DNA of 64,000 nucleotides from Pseudomonas sp. B28(2017) (GCF_002113025.1 NZ_NEJH01000006.1:124001-188000), one strand, 5' to 3'; positions 53,487 through 63,663 are shown, numbered from the stretch's first letter. Translations and numbers: made by a program. The notes: generated by a model from the sequence alone, not told the origin.

Positions 53487-54986
53487 ATGCCGCACATTAA
53501 AGATGAATTACCCGACGCGCTGTATGGTGCCGCACAGGTGCGTGCGCTCGACGCACGGCTGATTGCCGCGGGTACGCCTGGCTTCGAATTGATGCAACGC
53601 GCAGCGCGCGCAACGTGGCGGGCGCTGGTACGGCAATGGCCGTCGGTGAATGAATTGACCGTGCTCACCGGGCATGGCAACAACGCTGGCGACGGTTATC
53701 TGGTGGCTGTGCTGGCACGGCGTGCCGGGTGGCAGGTGCGCGTGTTGGCGGTCGGTGATCCGCAGCGCTTGCAGGGCGATGCAGCGCTGGCCTATGCCGA
53801 AGCGCTGGCTGAAGGCGTCGCGGTACAGGGCTGGAGTGGCCAGAGCGAGTTGCGTGGTGTTGTCCTCGATGCCTTGCTCGGCACCGGCCTGAGCGGCGAA
53901 GTGCGCGAGCCTTACTCTGCTGCCATTAAGGCGATCAATGCCAGTGGCCTGTCGGTGACGGCGGTCGATATTCCTTCCGGACTGTGTGCCGACACCGGGC
54001 GAAAATTGGGTGTCGCGGTGCGCGCCGATCTCACGGTGACTTTCATCGGGCTGAAAGCGGGTTTGTTCACGGGCGACGCAGCGGATCACGTCGGCGAGTT
54101 GGTGTTCAACGATCTGCAAGCCACGGCTGAAACATACAGTGATGTTCCTATTCGCGCCCGACGTCTCAACGCAGCTAATCTTCCGCGCCCGGCGGCTCGC
54201 CCACCGACGTCTCACAAGGGGCGTTTCGGGCATGTGCTGTTGATCGGCGGCGATCATGGCCTTGGTGGAGCGATCCTGCTCAGCACCGAAAGCGCATTGC
54301 GCAGCGGCGCTGGAATGGTTTCTCTGGCAACCCGTCCCGAGCATGTGCCAGCAGCGTTGAGCCGGGTGCCGGAAGTCATGGCACTTGGCACTTCGTCGGC
54401 CAATCAGTTGATGGGGCTGCTGGAGAAAGTCTCGGTGCTGGTGGTCGGTCCGGGCCTCGGGCAAGCGGGTTGGGGGCGTTCATTGTTGTCGGCCGCCGCT
54501 AACGCGCCATTGCCGCAAGTGTGGGATGCCGACGCATTGAACCTGCTGGCAGGTGGTTTCGCCCGTTTGCCCAAGGATTGCGTGATCACTCCGCATCCGG
54601 GCGAAGCGGCGCGCTTGCTGGGGGTCAGCACTGCCGAAGTGCAGGCCGATCGCCTGGCCGCAGCGCTGGCGTTGAGCAAGAAATACTCAGCAGTGGTGGT
54701 GCTGAAAGGTGCCGGTAGCCTGATCGCCCATCCCGACGGACGTCTGGCGCTGTGTCATCAGGGGCATCCGGCGATGGCCACTGGCGGTTTGGGCGATGTA
54801 CTGGCCGGTTTGCTCGGTGCATTGCTGGCCCAGGGCATGGAGCCATACGACGCGGCCTGCCTGGCGGTCTGGCTACACGCCAATGCCGGTGAACAACAAG
54901 GTAAATTCGGCCGTGGGCTGGCGGCCAGTGATCTGATTCCAGCCATTCGTCAGTTGTTGGAGGAGCAAGTACCGTGTCTGAAGTAA
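53487..54986 (+). CDS. nnr: Bifunctional NAD(P)HX epimerase/dehydratase
   Basis: A 499-residue repair enzyme. The N-terminal YjeF epimerase domain (about 1-215) contains GHGNNAGDGYLVAVL, and the C-terminal ADP/ATP-dependent dehydratase contains KGRFGHVLLIGGDHGLGGA, ITPHPGEAARLLG and ATGGLGDVLAGLLG. Together they repair hydrated NADH and NADPH. Divergent from queG with 63 bases between starts. The end overlaps tsaE by 13 bases. Confidence 0.95.
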   Translation: MPHIKDELPDALYGAAQVRALDARLIAAGTPGFELMQRAARATWRALVRQWPSVNELTVLTGHGNNAGDGYLVAVLARRAGWQVRVLAVGDPQRLQGDAALAYAEALAEGVAVQGWSGQSELRGVVLDALLGTGLSGEVREPYSAAIKAINASGLSVTAVDIPSGLCADTGRKLGVAVRADLTVTFIGLKAGLFTGDAADHVGELVFNDLQATAETYSDVPIRARRLNAANLPRPAARPPTSHKGRFGHVLLIGGDHGLGGAILLSTESALRSGAGMVSLATRPEHVPAALSRVPEVMALGTSSANQLMGLLEKVSVLVVGPGLGQAGWGRSLLSAAANAPLPQVWDADALNLLAGGFARLPKDCVITPHPGEAARLLGVSTAEVQADRLAAALALSKKYSAVVVLKGAGSLIAHPDGRLALCHQGHPAMATGGLGDVLAGLLGALLAQGMEPYDAACLAVWLHANAGEQQGKFGRGLAASDLIPAIRQLLEEQVPCLK

Positions 54987-55444
54987 CCCTGTACCTGGCC
55001 GATGAGCAGGCCATGAGCGACTTTGGCGCACGCATTGCCCGAATCACCCAAGGCCATGGCCTGATCTTCCTCGAGGGCAACCTGGGGATGGGCAAAACCA
55101 CGTTGTCCCGAGGCATCATCCGCGGTCTGGGGCATACCGGGGCAGTAAAAAGCCCGACCTTCACCCTGGTCGAACCCTACGAAATCGGCGACATTCGCGC
55201 TTTCCATTTCGATTTGTACCGTCTGGTCGATCCGGAAGAACTGGAGTACCTCGGTATCCGTGACTATTTCGAAGACGATGCCCTGTGTCTGATCGAGTGG
55301 CCCGACAAAGGTGCAGGCTTTTTGCCAAAGCCGGACCTGACCATTACCATTAGCCCGCAAGACAGCGGGCGTTCGCTGAAAATTTTATCCCAGGGCTCGC
55401 GTGGCGAGGCCTGGTGTGCCGCTTTGGCATTGGAATCCAAATAG
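54974..55444 (+). CDS. tsaE: tRNA threonylcarbamoyladenosine biosynthesis ATPase TsaE
   Basis: A 156-residue ATPase of the t6A pathway. The P-loop is GNLGMGKTT (35-43), followed by VKSPTFTLVEPYE and FHFDLYRLVDPEELEYLG. It works with TsaB and TsaD to modify A37 of ANN-decoding tRNAs. The start is GTG at 54974, overlapping nnr. The stop is followed at once by the amiB ATG. Confidence 0.95.
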   Translation: MSEVTLYLADEQAMSDFGARIARITQGHGLIFLEGNLGMGKTTLSRGIIRGLGHTGAVKSPTFTLVEPYEIGDIRAFHFDLYRLVDPEELEYLGIRDYFEDDALCLIEWPDKGAGFLPKPDLTITISPQDSGRSLKILSQGSRGEAWCAALALESK

Positions 55445-56875
55445 ATGATGGGGTTAGGTATGCGCTTTCGCGCGTTGGTGGCTGCCGTAGGGGTGTTGTT
55501 TTTGGCGGTAACCGTCGACGCTGTGGCCGATTCGAAGGTCAACAGTGTTCGTCTGTGGCGGGCACCGGACAACACACGACTGGTGTTTGACCTGACCGGC
55601 CCGGTGCAACACAGCGTCTTTACCCTGACAGCACCGGATCGCCTGGTCATCGACATCAATGGCGCGACCCTCGGTGCGCCACTCAACGTCAACACCTCGA
55701 ACACCCCGATTACTGCCATGCGCTCGGCTCAACGCACGCCGACCGACCTGCGGGTGGTCATCGACCTGAAAAAGGCCGTGACACCGAAAAGCTTCTCCCT
55801 GGCGCCGAACGCCCAGTACGGCAACCGGTTGGTGGTCGATCTGTTCGATAACGCCGCAGATGCCGCACCTCCTCCAGCACCAACGCCATCGGTCTCCACG
55901 GTGCCCGCCGTGCCGGTCACGCCTGCGGAACCTGCAATCAAGCTGCCGCCGGCCCCGGCCGGCAAGCGCGACATCATTGTGGTGATCGACGCCGGACACG
56001 GTGGCGAAGACCCGGGTGCATCGGGTTCTCGCGGCCAACGCGAAAAAGACGTGGTGTTGCAGATCGCCCGCGAATTGCAACGCCAGATCAACGGCATGAA
56101 AGGTTTCCGCGCCGAACTTACTCGTACCGGCGATTATTTCATTCCGTTGCGCGGCCGTACCGAAATTGCCCGCAAGAAAGGCGCGGACCTGTTCGTCTCG
56201 ATCCACGCCGATGCCGCGCCTTCTGCCGCCGCTTTCGGTGCCTCGGTATTTGCCTTGTCTGATCGCGGTGCCACTTCGGAGACGGCCCGCTGGCTGGCCG
56301 ACAGCGAAAACCGTTCCGACCTGATCGGTGGTGCCGGCAACGTCAGCCTCGATGACAAGGACCGCATGCTCGCTGGCGTGCTGCTTGACCTGTCGATGAC
56401 GGCATCCCTGACGTCCAGCCTGAACGTTGGCCAGAAGGTGCTGAGCAACATTGGCCGGGTGACGCCTCTGCACAAACAGCGGGTCGAACAGGCCGGGTTC
56501 ATGGTGCTGAAGTCGCCGGATATTCCGTCGATCCTGGTGGAAACCGGATTTATCTCCAACGCCAACGAAGCCTCGAAACTTGCCGCGTCGAATCACCAGC
56601 AGGCGCTGGCACGTTCGATCAGCAGCGGCGTGCGCCAGTTCTTCCAGCAGAACCCGCCACCGGGCACCTACATTGCCTGGCTGCGCGACTCCGGCAAGAT
56701 CGTACAAGGCCCACGTGACCACCGTGTCAACCCGGGCGAGACCCTGGCGATGATCGCCGTGCGCTATCAGGTGTCACCCGCGACCCTGCGCAGCGCCAAC
56801 AACCTGTCGAGCGATGAGCTCAAGATCGGTCAGCACCTGACTATTCCGGGCACTGAATTGGCGGCCAAAGAATGA
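55445..56875 (+). CDS. amiB: N-acetylmuramoyl-L-alanine amidase AmiB
   Basis: A 476-residue periplasmic amidase for septal peptidoglycan splitting. Signal peptide at the N-terminus (cleavage after VDAVA, about residue 28), AMIN domain (about 30-135), a Pro/Ala-rich linker, the zinc Amidase_3 domain (IDAGHGGEDPGA; SIHADAAPS; ETGFISN) and a C-terminal LysM domain (PGETLAMIAVRYQVSPATL). The ATG at 55445 follows tsaE directly; the ATG at 55460 (MRFRALVAA) is an equally good start and gives a cleaner signal peptide. Overlaps mutL by four bases. Confidence 0.94.
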   Translation: MMGLGMRFRALVAAVGVLFLAVTVDAVADSKVNSVRLWRAPDNTRLVFDLTGPVQHSVFTLTAPDRLVIDINGATLGAPLNVNTSNTPITAMRSAQRTPTDLRVVIDLKKAVTPKSFSLAPNAQYGNRLVVDLFDNAADAAPPPAPTPSVSTVPAVPVTPAEPAIKLPPAPAGKRDIIVVIDAGHGGEDPGASGSRGQREKDVVLQIARELQRQINGMKGFRAELTRTGDYFIPLRGRTEIARKKGADLFVSIHADAAPSAAAFGASVFALSDRGATSETARWLADSENRSDLIGGAGNVSLDDKDRMLAGVLLDLSMTASLTSSLNVGQKVLSNIGRVTPLHKQRVEQAGFMVLKSPDIPSILVETGFISNANEASKLAASNHQQALARSISSGVRQFFQQNPPPGTYIAWLRDSGKIVQGPRDHRVNPGETLAMIAVRYQVSPATLRSANNLSSDELKIGQHLTIPGTELAAKE

Positions 56876-58782
56876 ATCAGGTCGTGAGCAGTGGCGCTCG
56901 AATCGAGCTGCTCAGCCCGCGACTGGCGAACCAGATAGCGGCGGGTGAGGTGGTCGAACGCCCGGCTTCGGTGATCAAGGAGCTGCTGGAAAACAGCCTC
57001 GACTCCGGCGCCAGGCGTATCGATGTCGATGTGGAGCAGGGCGGCGTCAAGCTGCTGCGGGTACGTGACGATGGCAGCGGCATTTCCGCCGATGACCTGC
57101 CGCTGGCCCTGGCCCGTCACGCCACCAGCAAGATCCGTAATCTGGAAGACCTCGAACAGGTCATGAGCCTGGGGTTTCGTGGTGAGGCCCTGGCATCGAT
57201 CAGCTCCGTCGCGCGCCTGACCCTGACCTCCCGTACCCGTGACGCCGATCAGGCGTGGCAGGTCGAGACCGAGGGGCGTGACATGGCGCCCCGCGTGCAG
57301 CCAGCGGCCCACCCGGTGGGCACGTCGGTTGAAGTGCGCGACCTGTTCTTCAATACGCCGGCGCGGCGCAAGTTTCTCAAAAGCGAAAAGACCGAATTCG
57401 ATCACCTGCAGGAAGTGATCAGGCGCCTGGCCCTGGCGCGCTTCGATGTGGCGTTCCATCTGCGCCATAATGGCAAGACCATCCTCAGCCTGCACGAGGC
57501 CCATGACGATGCGGCCCGTGCCCGACGCGTTGCGGCGATCTGCGGGCCGGGCTTCCTGGAGCAGGCATTGCCGATCGAAATCGAGCGCAACGGCCTGCGC
57601 CTATGGGGCTGGGTCGGATTGCCGACCTTCAACCGCAGCCAGGCCGATTTGCAGTATTTCTTCGTCAATGGCCGTGCCGTACGCGACAAACTGGTGGCCC
57701 ACGCCGTGCGCCAGGCCTATCGCGACGTGCTGTTCAACGGTCGGCACCCGACCTTTGTACTGTTTTTCGAAGTCGATCCGACTGGCGTCGACGTCAACGT
57801 ACACCCGACCAAGCATGAAGTGCGCTTCCGTGAAGGACGCATGGTCCACGATTTCCTCTATGGCACCTTGCACCGCGCCTTGGGCGATGTGCGGCCCGAC
57901 GATCATCTGGCGACGCCGGTTGCCACGGCCATTGTCCGGCCTACCGGCCTTGAAGCCGGTGAATTCGGACCTCAGGGCGAAATGCGCCTGGCCGCCAATG
58001 CGCTGCTGGAGCAGCCTCAGGCCCGGCCGTCGTTCAATACGCCGGCGGGTTCGGGTTCTGGCGCGGGTTATCAGTATCAATACACGCCGCGTCCGCAGTC
58101 CGGTGTGCCTGTCGCCGAGGCGCAGGCCGCCTATCGCGAGTTTTTTGCGCCGCTGCCCGAGGCCAATGCCATCGCGCTACCGGCCGGGCAAGACGACATC
58201 CCGCCGCTGGGTTATGCGCTGGCACAACTCAAGGGCATCTACATTCTTGCGGAAAACGCTCAAGGCCTGGTGCTGGTGGATATGCACGCCGCCCACGAGC
58301 GGATCATGTATGAACGTTTGAAGGTGGCGATGGCCAGCGAGGGCCTGAGTGGCCAGCCGTTGCTGGTGCCGGAGTCCCTGGCTGTCAGCCAGCGTGAAGC
58401 CGATTGCGCCGAGGAGCACGTCGCCTGGTTCCAGCGCCTTGGCTTTGAATTGCAGCGCCTGGGCCCCGAAACCCTGGCGATCCGGCAGATTCCGGCACTG
58501 CTAAAGCAGGCCGAAGCCAACCGGCTGGTCGCCGACGTCCTGGCCGACTTGATGGAGTTCGGCACCAGCGACCGCATTCAGGCACACCTGAACGAATTGC
58601 TCGGGACCATGGCTTGCCACGGTGCGGTCCGGGCGAATCGGCGTTTGGCCCTGCCGGAAATGAACGGTCTGCTGCGTGACATGGAAAACACCGAGCGCAG
58701 CGGTCAATGCAACCATGGCCGACCGACCTGGACCCAGATGGGCCTGGACGATCTGGACAAACTGTTCTTGCGCGGTCGTTGA
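56872..58782 (+). CDS. mutL: DNA mismatch repair protein MutL
   Basis: A 636-residue mismatch-repair ATPase. GHKL motifs at the N-terminus: ENSLDSGARRIDV, DDGSGISADDL and GFRGEALASI. The linker (about 350-430) is Pro/Gly-rich. The C-terminal domain holds the endonuclease motif DMHAAHERIMYE (D470, E476, E481), the form found in species without MutH, and MACHGAVRAN and CNHGRPT. So it should nick DNA itself, as P. aeruginosa MutL does. Its stop overlaps the miaA start (TGATG). Confidence 0.97.
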   Translation: MNQVVSSGARIELLSPRLANQIAAGEVVERPASVIKELLENSLDSGARRIDVDVEQGGVKLLRVRDDGSGISADDLPLALARHATSKIRNLEDLEQVMSLGFRGEALASISSVARLTLTSRTRDADQAWQVETEGRDMAPRVQPAAHPVGTSVEVRDLFFNTPARRKFLKSEKTEFDHLQEVIRRLALARFDVAFHLRHNGKTILSLHEAHDDAARARRVAAICGPGFLEQALPIEIERNGLRLWGWVGLPTFNRSQADLQYFFVNGRAVRDKLVAHAVRQAYRDVLFNGRHPTFVLFFEVDPTGVDVNVHPTKHEVRFREGRMVHDFLYGTLHRALGDVRPDDHLATPVATAIVRPTGLEAGEFGPQGEMRLAANALLEQPQARPSFNTPAGSGSGAGYQYQYTPRPQSGVPVAEAQAAYREFFAPLPEANAIALPAGQDDIPPLGYALAQLKGIYILAENAQGLVLVDMHAAHERIMYERLKVAMASEGLSGQPLLVPESLAVSQREADCAEEHVAWFQRLGFELQRLGPETLAIRQIPALLKQAEANRLVADVLADLMEFGTSDRIQAHLNELLGTMACHGAVRANRRLALPEMNGLLRDMENTERSGQCNHGRPTWTQMGLDDLDKLFLRGR

Positions 58783-59753
58783 TGAACCAGTTCCCACCTG
58801 CGATTTTCCTGATGGGGCCGACCGCCGCCGGCAAGACCGACCTGGCCATCGAACTCACCAAAGTCCTGCCCTGCGAGTTGATCAGCGTCGACTCGGCGCT
58901 GGTCTACCGTGGCATGGACATTGGCACCGCCAAGCCTTCCAAGGAACTGTTGGCGCAATATCCGCATCGTCTGATCGATATTCTCGACCCGGCCGAGAGC
59001 TATTCGGCGGCGGATTTCCGTCGTGACGCACTGGAAGCCATGGCCGATATCACCTCGCGTGGAAAAATTCCGTTGCTGGTGGGCGGCACCATGCTCTATT
59101 ACAAGGCTTTGGTTGAAGGCCTGGCGGATATGCCGGCCGCCGATTCCGACGTTCGTGCGCAAATTGAAGAAGAGGCTGCACGCCTTGGCTGGCAAGCCTT
59201 GCACGAACAATTGGCGGTGATTGATCCGGAGTCTGCGGCTCGAATACATCCGAACGATCCCCAGCGGTTGAGTCGAGCACTGGAAGTTTATCGTGTCAGC
59301 GGTCAAAGCATGACTGCCCTGCGTTTGCGACAATCTGTGCAAAGTACCGAAGCAGCCGCTTCGGGACAGCAACAATTGCCCTATACTGTTGCGAACTTGG
59401 CCATTGCTCCGGCAAATCGCCAGGTACTGCACGAGCGAATTAAACAAAGATTCACTTTAATGTTGGAACAGGGATTCATTGACGAGGTCGTAGCCCTGCG
59501 TAAGAGAAGTGACCTGCATACCGGGTTGCCGTCTATACGTGCAGTAGGCTACCGCCAAGTCTGGGACTACCTGGATGGCAAGCTGACGTCAGCCGAGATG
59601 CAGGAGCGTGGAATCATTGCCACGCGCCAATTGGCGAAACGCCAGTTCACCTGGCTGCGCAGCTGGACTGATCTGCATTGGCTGGATAGTCTGGATTGCG
59701 ACAATCTGCCGCGCGCCTTGAAATACCTTGGGGCCATCTCCATATTGAGCTGA
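58782..59753 (+). CDS. miaA: tRNA dimethylallyltransferase
   Basis: A 323-residue enzyme that adds the isopentenyl group to A37 of UNN-decoding tRNAs. The P-loop GPTAAGKT lies at 12-19, followed by SVDSALVYRGMDIGTAKPS and the C-terminal AVGYRQVWDYLDG. The ATG at 58782 overlaps the mutL stop; an open frame upstream lies inside mutL. Part of the mutL-miaA-hfq superoperon. Confidence 0.96.
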   Translation: MNQFPPAIFLMGPTAAGKTDLAIELTKVLPCELISVDSALVYRGMDIGTAKPSKELLAQYPHRLIDILDPAESYSAADFRRDALEAMADITSRGKIPLLVGGTMLYYKALVEGLADMPAADSDVRAQIEEEAARLGWQALHEQLAVIDPESAARIHPNDPQRLSRALEVYRVSGQSMTALRLRQSVQSTEAAASGQQQLPYTVANLAIAPANRQVLHERIKQRFTLMLEQGFIDEVVALRKRSDLHTGLPSIRAVGYRQVWDYLDGKLTSAEMQERGIIATRQLAKRQFTWLRSWTDLHWLDSLDCDNLPRALKYLGAISILS

Positions 59754-59845
59754 GTCCTTGCAATTGCCGTCTATCCTTGGGGGTGTGACGGCCAAAGCCA
59801 TCTGTTTACCTATTTTTATATTGAATCCTTAAAGGAGTGCGGCAC

Positions 59846-60106
59846 ATGTCAAAAGGGCATTCGCTACAAGACCCTTACTTGAATACTTTACGTAAAGAGA
59901 AAGTTGGGGTGTCCATCTACCTGGTCAACGGTATCAAACTGCAAGGCACGATCGAGTCCTTCGACCAGTTCGTTATCCTGCTGAAAAACACCGTCAGCCA
60001 GATGGTCTACAAACACGCGATCTCTACAGTGGTGCCGGTTCGTCCAATTCGTCTGCCTAGCGCAACCGAATCCGACGCAGGTGACGCTGAGCCAGGTAAC
60101 GCCTGA
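59846..60106 (+). CDS. hfq: RNA chaperone Hfq
   Basis: An 86-residue Sm-like RNA chaperone. The Sm1 region LRKEKVGVSIYLVNGIKLQG and Sm2 YKHAISTVVP are standard. The short acidic tail (SATESDAGDAEPGNA) is the Pseudomonas form, shorter than in E. coli. The ATG at 59846 has AAAGGAG ahead. The 92-base gap after miaA probably carries an extra promoter. Confidence 0.97.
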   Translation: MSKGHSLQDPYLNTLRKEKVGVSIYLVNGIKLQGTIESFDQFVILLKNTVSQMVYKHAISTVVPVRPIRLPSATESDAGDAEPGNA

Positions 60107-60118
60107 TAGGAGTCTCCT

Positions 60119-61420
60119 TTGTTCTTTGAGCGCCACGGTGGTGGTGAGCGAGCCATTCTCGTTCACTTGGATGGTCAGGACCCTGAGGCGCGCGAAGATC
60201 CGCAGGAGTTTCAGGAGTTGGCAATGTCGGCTGGCGCCGAGACCGTCGCGTTTTTCAACGTGCCGCGTAATCGGCCAACTGCCAAATACCTGATTGGCAG
60301 CGGCAAGGTCGAGGAGTTGCGCGACCTGGTCAAAGCCGAGCAGGTAGAACTGGTGATTTTCAATCACATTCTCACGCCCAGTCAGGAACGTAACCTCGAA
60401 CGTGTTTTCGAGTGTCGCGTGATCGACCGCACAGGTCTGATTCTCGATATTTTCGCCCAGCGCGCCCGTACCCATGAAGGCAAGCTCCAGGTCGAACTGG
60501 CTCAGCTTGAGCACATGAGTACGCGGCTGGTTCGCGGCTGGACTCACCTTGAACGGCAGAAAGGCGGTATCGGCCTGCGCGGTCCCGGTGAAACCCAGCT
60601 GGAAACCGACCGGCGCCTGTTGCGGATTCGCCTGCGGCAGATCAAGGGGCGCCTGGAAAAGGTCCGCAGTCAACGCGAGCAATCGCGCCGTGGCCGCAAA
60701 CGGGCTGACATTCCGACGGTTTCGCTGGTGGGTTATACCAACGCCGGCAAATCGACGCTGTTCAACTCGGTGACTGATTCCGACGTTTTCGCCGCTGACC
60801 AGCTCTTCGCCACCCTCGACCCGACGCTGCGCCGACTCGAACTCGAGGACCTTGGCCCGATCGTGCTGGCAGACACCGTGGGCTTCATTCGCCACTTGCC
60901 GCACAAACTGGTTGAAGCATTTCGGGCTACGCTCGAAGAGTCGAGCAACTCCGACCTGCTGCTGCATGTGATCGACTCCCATGAACCCGAGCGCATGGCC
61001 CAGATTGAACAGGTCATGGTGGTGCTCGGAGAGATCGGGGCGCAAGACTTGCCGATCCTGGAGGTCTATAACAAACTCGATTTGCTCGAAGGCGTGGAGC
61101 CGCAGATCCAGCGTGATGCCGATGGCAAGCCGCAGCGGGTCTGGCTTTCGGCGAAAGACGGTACAGGGCTGGACCTGCTCAAGCAGGCCATGGCCGAGTT
61201 GCTTGGCGATGAATTGTTTGTTGGCACCTTGCGATTGCCGAACCGATTTGCTCGACTGCGTGCGCAGTTTTTCGAACTCGGTGCGGTACAGAAAGAAGAA
61301 CACGATGACGAAGGCATCAGTTTACTGGCCGTTCGTTTGCCACGGGCCGAATTGAATCGGCTGGTGAGCCGCGAAGGTTTGCAGCCGATGGAATTCATCG
61401 AGCAACACACTTTGCAATAA
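60119..61420 (+). CDS. hflX: Ribosome-associated GTPase HflX
   Basis: A 433-residue GTPase that binds and splits ribosomes. The HflX-specific N-terminal domain comes first (AKYLIGSGKVEELRDL), with GIGLRGPGETQLETDRR and a coiled region before the G domain (GYTNAGKSTLFN from about residue 205; DTVGFIRHLPH; NKLDLL). The start is TTG at 60119, with AGGAG before it and 12 bases after hfq. Confidence 0.96.
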   Translation: MFFERHGGGERAILVHLDGQDPEAREDPQEFQELAMSAGAETVAFFNVPRNRPTAKYLIGSGKVEELRDLVKAEQVELVIFNHILTPSQERNLERVFECRVIDRTGLILDIFAQRARTHEGKLQVELAQLEHMSTRLVRGWTHLERQKGGIGLRGPGETQLETDRRLLRIRLRQIKGRLEKVRSQREQSRRGRKRADIPTVSLVGYTNAGKSTLFNSVTDSDVFAADQLFATLDPTLRRLELEDLGPIVLADTVGFIRHLPHKLVEAFRATLEESSNSDLLLHVIDSHEPERMAQIEQVMVVLGEIGAQDLPILEVYNKLDLLEGVEPQIQRDADGKPQRVWLSAKDGTGLDLLKQAMAELLGDELFVGTLRLPNRFARLRAQFFELGAVQKEEHDDEGISLLAVRLPRAELNRLVSREGLQPMEFIEQHTLQ

Positions 61421-61516
61421 AAGCCTGAGAAAGCGGTTGTGTCGCGGTGACAGGCATTCTGTAGCATTGGTCGGCGCGCCGTGGGTGCGTCTTTGCTTTA
61501 TCAGATGGAGAGCGCT

Positions 61517-62686
61517 ATGGCTTGGAATGAGCCGGGTGGCAACTCGAATAATCAGGATCCTTGGGGTGGCAAGCGTCGTAACAACGGCGACCGCAAGGGA
61601 CCACCAGATCTCGACGAGGCCTTCCGAAAGCTGCAGGAAAGCCTGAACGGTTTGTTCGGTGGTGGTAAGAAACGTGGTGACGACGGCGGTGGTCCGGGCA
61701 AGAGTGGCGGCTTTGGCGGCCTGCTCGGCATCGGCCTGGTCGTGCTGGCCGCCGTTTGGCTGTACAGCGCGGTTTATGTCGTTGACGAGCAGGAGCAAGC
61801 CGTGGTGCTGCGCTTCGGCAAGTACTACGAAACCGTGGGTCCTGGCCTGAACATCTACTTCCCGCCGATCGACAGGAAGTACATGGAAAACGTCACGCGT
61901 GAGCGTGCCTACACCAAGCAGGGCCAGATGCTGACTGAAGACGAGAACATCGTCGAAGTGCCACTGACCGTGCAGTACAGGATCAGCAACCTGCAGGACT
62001 TCGTGCTGAGCGTCGATCAGCCGGAAATCAGCCTGCAGCACGCGACCGACAGCGCCTTGCGCCATGTGGTGGGTTCCACCGCGATGGACCAGGTACTGAC
62101 TGAAGGTCGTGAATTGATGGCCAGCGAAATCAAGGAGCGTCTGCAACGCTTCATGGACACCTACCGCACCGGTATCACCGTTACCCAGGTCAACGTTCAG
62201 AGCGCAGCGGCACCGCGCGAAGTCCAGGAAGCCTTCGATGACGTGATCCGTGCCCGGGAAGACGAGCAGCGTTCGCGCAACCAGGCCGAAACCTATGCCA
62301 ACGGCGTCGTGCCGGAAGCTCGTGGTCAGGCCCAGCGCATCCTTGAGGATGCCAACGGTTATCGTGACGAAACCGTCTCGCGCGCCAAGGGTGAGGCCGA
62401 TCGCTTCACCAAACTGGTCGCCGAGTACCGCAAGGCTCCTGAAGTCACTCGCCAGCGTCTGTACCTGGATACCATGCAGGAAGTCTTCAGCAGCACCAGC
62501 AAGGTTCTCGTGACCGGCAACAAGAATGGCCAGAACAACCTGTTGTACCTGCCGCTGGACAAGATGGTCGAAAGTGGTCGCAGCACCAGCACTCCGATGA
62601 GCAGTGCGGCAGCCGTCAGCAATGAAGCGAATACGCGTGCGGCAGCAGATCCGCAGCAGCAAGCACGTACCAGGGAGAGTCGCTGA
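61517..62686 (+). CDS. hflK: FtsH protease modulator HflK
   Basis: A 389-residue inner-membrane SPFH/stomatin protein. A Gly/Asn-rich N-terminal tail is followed by one membrane helix (LLGIGLVVLAAVWLYSAVYVV, about residues 75-95) and the SPFH domain with a long coiled-coil (REDEQRSRNQAETYANGVVP). HflK with HflC forms a large periplasmic cage around FtsH. Starts at ATG 61517, with GGAG ahead. The stop overlaps the hflC ATG. Confidence 0.96.
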   Translation: MAWNEPGGNSNNQDPWGGKRRNNGDRKGPPDLDEAFRKLQESLNGLFGGGKKRGDDGGGPGKSGGFGGLLGIGLVVLAAVWLYSAVYVVDEQEQAVVLRFGKYYETVGPGLNIYFPPIDRKYMENVTRERAYTKQGQMLTEDENIVEVPLTVQYRISNLQDFVLSVDQPEISLQHATDSALRHVVGSTAMDQVLTEGRELMASEIKERLQRFMDTYRTGITVTQVNVQSAAAPREVQEAFDDVIRAREDEQRSRNQAETYANGVVPEARGQAQRILEDANGYRDETVSRAKGEADRFTKLVAEYRKAPEVTRQRLYLDTMQEVFSSTSKVLVTGNKNGQNNLLYLPLDKMVESGRSTSTPMSSAAAVSNEANTRAAADPQQQARTRESR

Positions 62687-63555
62687 TGAGCAATAAATCG
62701 CTGATCGCCCTTATTGTCGGCGTCGTCGTGGCGATCGCTGCCTGGAACTGCTTCTACATCGTGGCTCAGACCGAGCGTGCGGTGTTGCTGCAGTTCGGTC
62801 GCGTGGTCCAGACCGATGTTCAGCCAGGCCTGCACGTGAAAGTGCCTTACGTCAACCAGGTGCGCAAATTCGACGCACGTCTGATGACGCTGGATGCACC
62901 GACACAACGCTTCCTGACGCTGGAAAAGAAAGCCGTGATGGTCGATGCCTTCGCCAAGTGGCGCGTGAAGGACGCAGAGCGTTACTACACCGCGACTTCC
63001 GGCCTCAAGCAGATCGCCGACGAGCGCCTGTCCCGTCGTCTGGAGTCGGGCCTGCGTGACCAGTTCGGTAAGCGCACGTTGCACGAAGTGGTCTCTGGTG
63101 AGCGTGATGCGCTGATGGCGGACATTACTGCTTCGTTGAACAAGATGGCTGAAAAAGAACTGGGCATCGAAGTTGTCGATGTTCGGGTCAAGGCCATCGA
63201 CCTGCCGAAAGAAGTGAACCGCAGCGTGTTCGAGCGTATGAGCACCGAGCGTGAGCGTGAAGCCCGCGAGCACCGCGCCAAGGGTAACGAACTGGCCGAA
63301 GGCATCCGTGCCGACGCTGATCGTCAACGCCGCGTGTTGCTGGCTGAAGCCTATCGTGAATCCGAAGAGGTTCGCGGTGACGGCGATGCCCAGGCTGCTG
63401 CGATCTATTCCAAGGCCTACGGCCAGGATCAGGAGTTCTACGCGTTCTACCGTAGCCTGCGCGCCTACCGTGAAAGCTTTGCGAACAAATCCGACGTCAT
63501 GGTCCTCGACCCAAGCAGCGACTTCTTCCACTACCTGGAAAAAGCCAAGCCATGA
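62686..63555 (+). CDS. hflC: FtsH protease modulator HflC
   Basis: A 289-residue SPFH protein with an N-terminal membrane helix (ALIVGVVVAIAAWNCFYIV) and a coiled C-terminal part (TEREREAREHRAKGNELAEG). Partner of HflK in the FtsH-control complex. TGATG overlap with hflK gives coupled translation. A terminator lies about 85 bases after the stop. Confidence 0.96.
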   Translation: MSNKSLIALIVGVVVAIAAWNCFYIVAQTERAVLLQFGRVVQTDVQPGLHVKVPYVNQVRKFDARLMTLDAPTQRFLTLEKKAVMVDAFAKWRVKDAERYYTATSGLKQIADERLSRRLESGLRDQFGKRTLHEVVSGERDALMADITASLNKMAEKELGIEVVDVRVKAIDLPKEVNRSVFERMSTEREREAREHRAKGNELAEGIRADADRQRRVLLAEAYRESEEVRGDGDAQAAAIYSKAYGQDQEFYAFYRSLRAYRESFANKSDVMVLDPSSDFFHYLEKAKP

Positions 63556-63639
63556 TACGGCGTTGACCTGGATCCTCCCGCCGGGCGGCTAAAACCTCTG
63601 GCGGGGTGATCCTTTGGGAAAACGTGTGTATGATGCGGC

Positions 63640-63663
63640 AGCCGGGAAATTCCCGGCTTTTTT
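63640..63663 (+). terminator. Rho-independent terminator after hflC
   Basis: AGCCGGG pairs with CCCGGCT around AAATT, followed by six T residues. It ends the mutL-hflC superoperon. Confidence 0.9.
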